Assembly: GCA_026874595.1 (NCBI GenBank) | Contig: CM049318.1 | Span: forward strand, 53,545,250 to 53,609,249 | DNA length: 64,000 nucleotides | Source: Sipunculus nudus | Taxonomy: Eukaryota; Annelida; Sipuncula; Golfingiida; Sipunculidae | Direction of reading: 5' to 3' | Shown here: positions 63,228 through 64,000 of the stretch, piece by piece | Position numbering within the stretch: position 1 is the first letter of the stretch | Layout: each line of letters starts with the position of its first letter | Notes under the pieces: model-generated | What the model was told of the DNA's origin: nothing | What the model saw: only the letters and a program-made list of their open reading frames with translations | The model's database searches: none | Made by a program: the position numbers and the translations under genes

Positions 63228-63801
63228 TTTAAAAGCATCCGCAATGAATAAATGTTGCAGCCTCATACGACAAAATATTACGTCATACGTCTCTCTTAAT
63301 GATTCCACAACTAAATCCTGATGTGCAAATTTCCAGTTGGTGAAACGTGCTTATTGATTTGTTTATTACTCGAGGGACTATATCCATTCCAGTGTAATTA
63401 ATATCATCACGGGTTTGTAGAAAATGGTTCATCCAGAACATATGTTCGCACGGGATGTCTAAAATTCGGATTGTGTCTTTGTCTAACTGTTTCTTCAGCT
63501 CATTAATAAGGGAATGTAAAACGCCAATGTCTTCTTGTGCCCAATCTAAAGCAGATCCAGCGCCTGATCCCTGGACCTCTGGATATCGGGCGTCTAACAT
63601 TGCTTTATTATGTACCAAAGCTTTGCTTTTGTAAACCTTTTCAAATTCCTGTCTCTTATGGCTTTCTTCTAGGCTTTCTGTGGCTAAAAAGACTATAATT
63701 TTCATTTCGGCAGGATTTGGTCTCTGTGTGAGACAATCCAAAGTGCATGATTCTGGCATGTTGCTTGGGTCGACATCTTTCCAATTTTTTACATCTGTCA
63801 C
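63228..63801 (-). pseudogene. SAM-dependent methyltransferase-like exon with one-base frameshift
   Basis: The frame from 63801 contains RILDIPCEHMFWMNHFL, then DDINYTGMDIVPRVI, the order of motif I and the acidic strand-2 loop of class I methyltransferases (usual 'ILDVPCG', here PCE-H). Near 63347 one base is off: the other frame continues with RFTNWKFAHQDLVVESL and YDVIFCRMRLQHLF, which is the expected motif IV region. It then meets an AAA|GTAATG donor at about 63228. A stop lies directly upstream of the first codons and no ATG opens the frame, so this is an internal exon. The frameshift marks a pseudogene or an assembly error. Confidence 0.65.
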
Positions 63802-64000
63802 TTAACTGAATCTATCTGTTTATTAGCAATGGGTAATTGAAATGCAGAAAGCCAGCAAGAACAAGTGCGCCTCTATCAGACTGACACGCACAACATTTCC
63901 CCAGCTTCCGGTGCGCATTTTTCCCGACGTAGGTCTTTTTCTTGTTTTTCTTTTGAACGGAAAGTCAAGGCACCAAAGGTTATCCAGGTCAGGTCACCTG
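63802..64000. other. window edge, nothing recognised
   Basis: Short edge sequence upstream of the methyltransferase-like exon. No further exon identified. Confidence 0.4.

Overview
The window reads as AT-rich animal (metazoan) nuclear DNA: genes split by GT-AG introns, degenerate non-LTR retrotransposons, DNA transposons, tRNA-derived SINEs, long (AT)n tracts and many lineage repeats. The repeat style (AGGTCA-rich tandem units, Tx1/L1-type LINEs) suggests a bivalve or other mollusc, but the species cannot be fixed from sequence alone.

The centre (25743-45969) is the important part. It holds two copies of a RAG-like (ProtoRAG-type) transposon, relatives of the element that gave jawed vertebrates the V(D)J recombinase. 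Each copy carries a RAG2-like kelch gene and a RAG1-like transposase gene in convergent orientation. The copies are arranged head to head as a large inverted repeat: left arm 25743-35145, spacer 35146-36708, right arm 36709-45969. Both outer ends start with the same 36 bp, opening in CAC as RSS heptamers and Transib/ProtoRAG ends do, and homology stops abruptly there. The left RAG1L is full length (N-terminal zinc region, RING, catalytic core with D-D-E, C-terminal zinc knuckle) but has four nonsense codons and two frameshifts. The right RAG1L has lost its N-terminal half and has its own lesions. The two RAG2L copies are also broken at different places. Upstream of the kelch part lie five further exons that encode a Ser-rich region, built by tandem exon duplication, followed by three C-x2-C-x7-C-x2-H zinc-type modules. 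A TAG present in both copies separates this part from the kelch frame. It is either a third gene of the element or an N-terminal extension of RAG2L.

Left of the RAG locus (1-25742): a CR1-like endonuclease fragment, three copies of an interspersed repeat, two decayed L1/Tx1-like LINEs (about 7.0-12.5 kb and 14.0-18.7 kb), a nested hAT-like element carrying a SINE, and a 16-bp-unit minisatellite. The sequence beside the left transposon end has a diverged inverted counterpart beside the right end (47255-48180), including the same minisatellite in opposite orientation, so the palindrome may be older and larger than the transposon pair.

Right of the RAG locus (45970-64000): more interspersed repeats, a TIR element present twice in opposite orientations (one copy split by a 658-bp insertion with a 12-bp duplication), a second SINE, a perfect 11 x 42-bp minisatellite, and at the far right an exon of a methyltransferase-like gene with a one-base frameshift. 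No other intact protein-coding gene was recognised. All RAG, LINE and methyltransferase reading frames are broken, so the window looks like a transposon-rich, mostly non-functional region. The five-exon module in the left arm is the only multi-exon frame that is uninterrupted.
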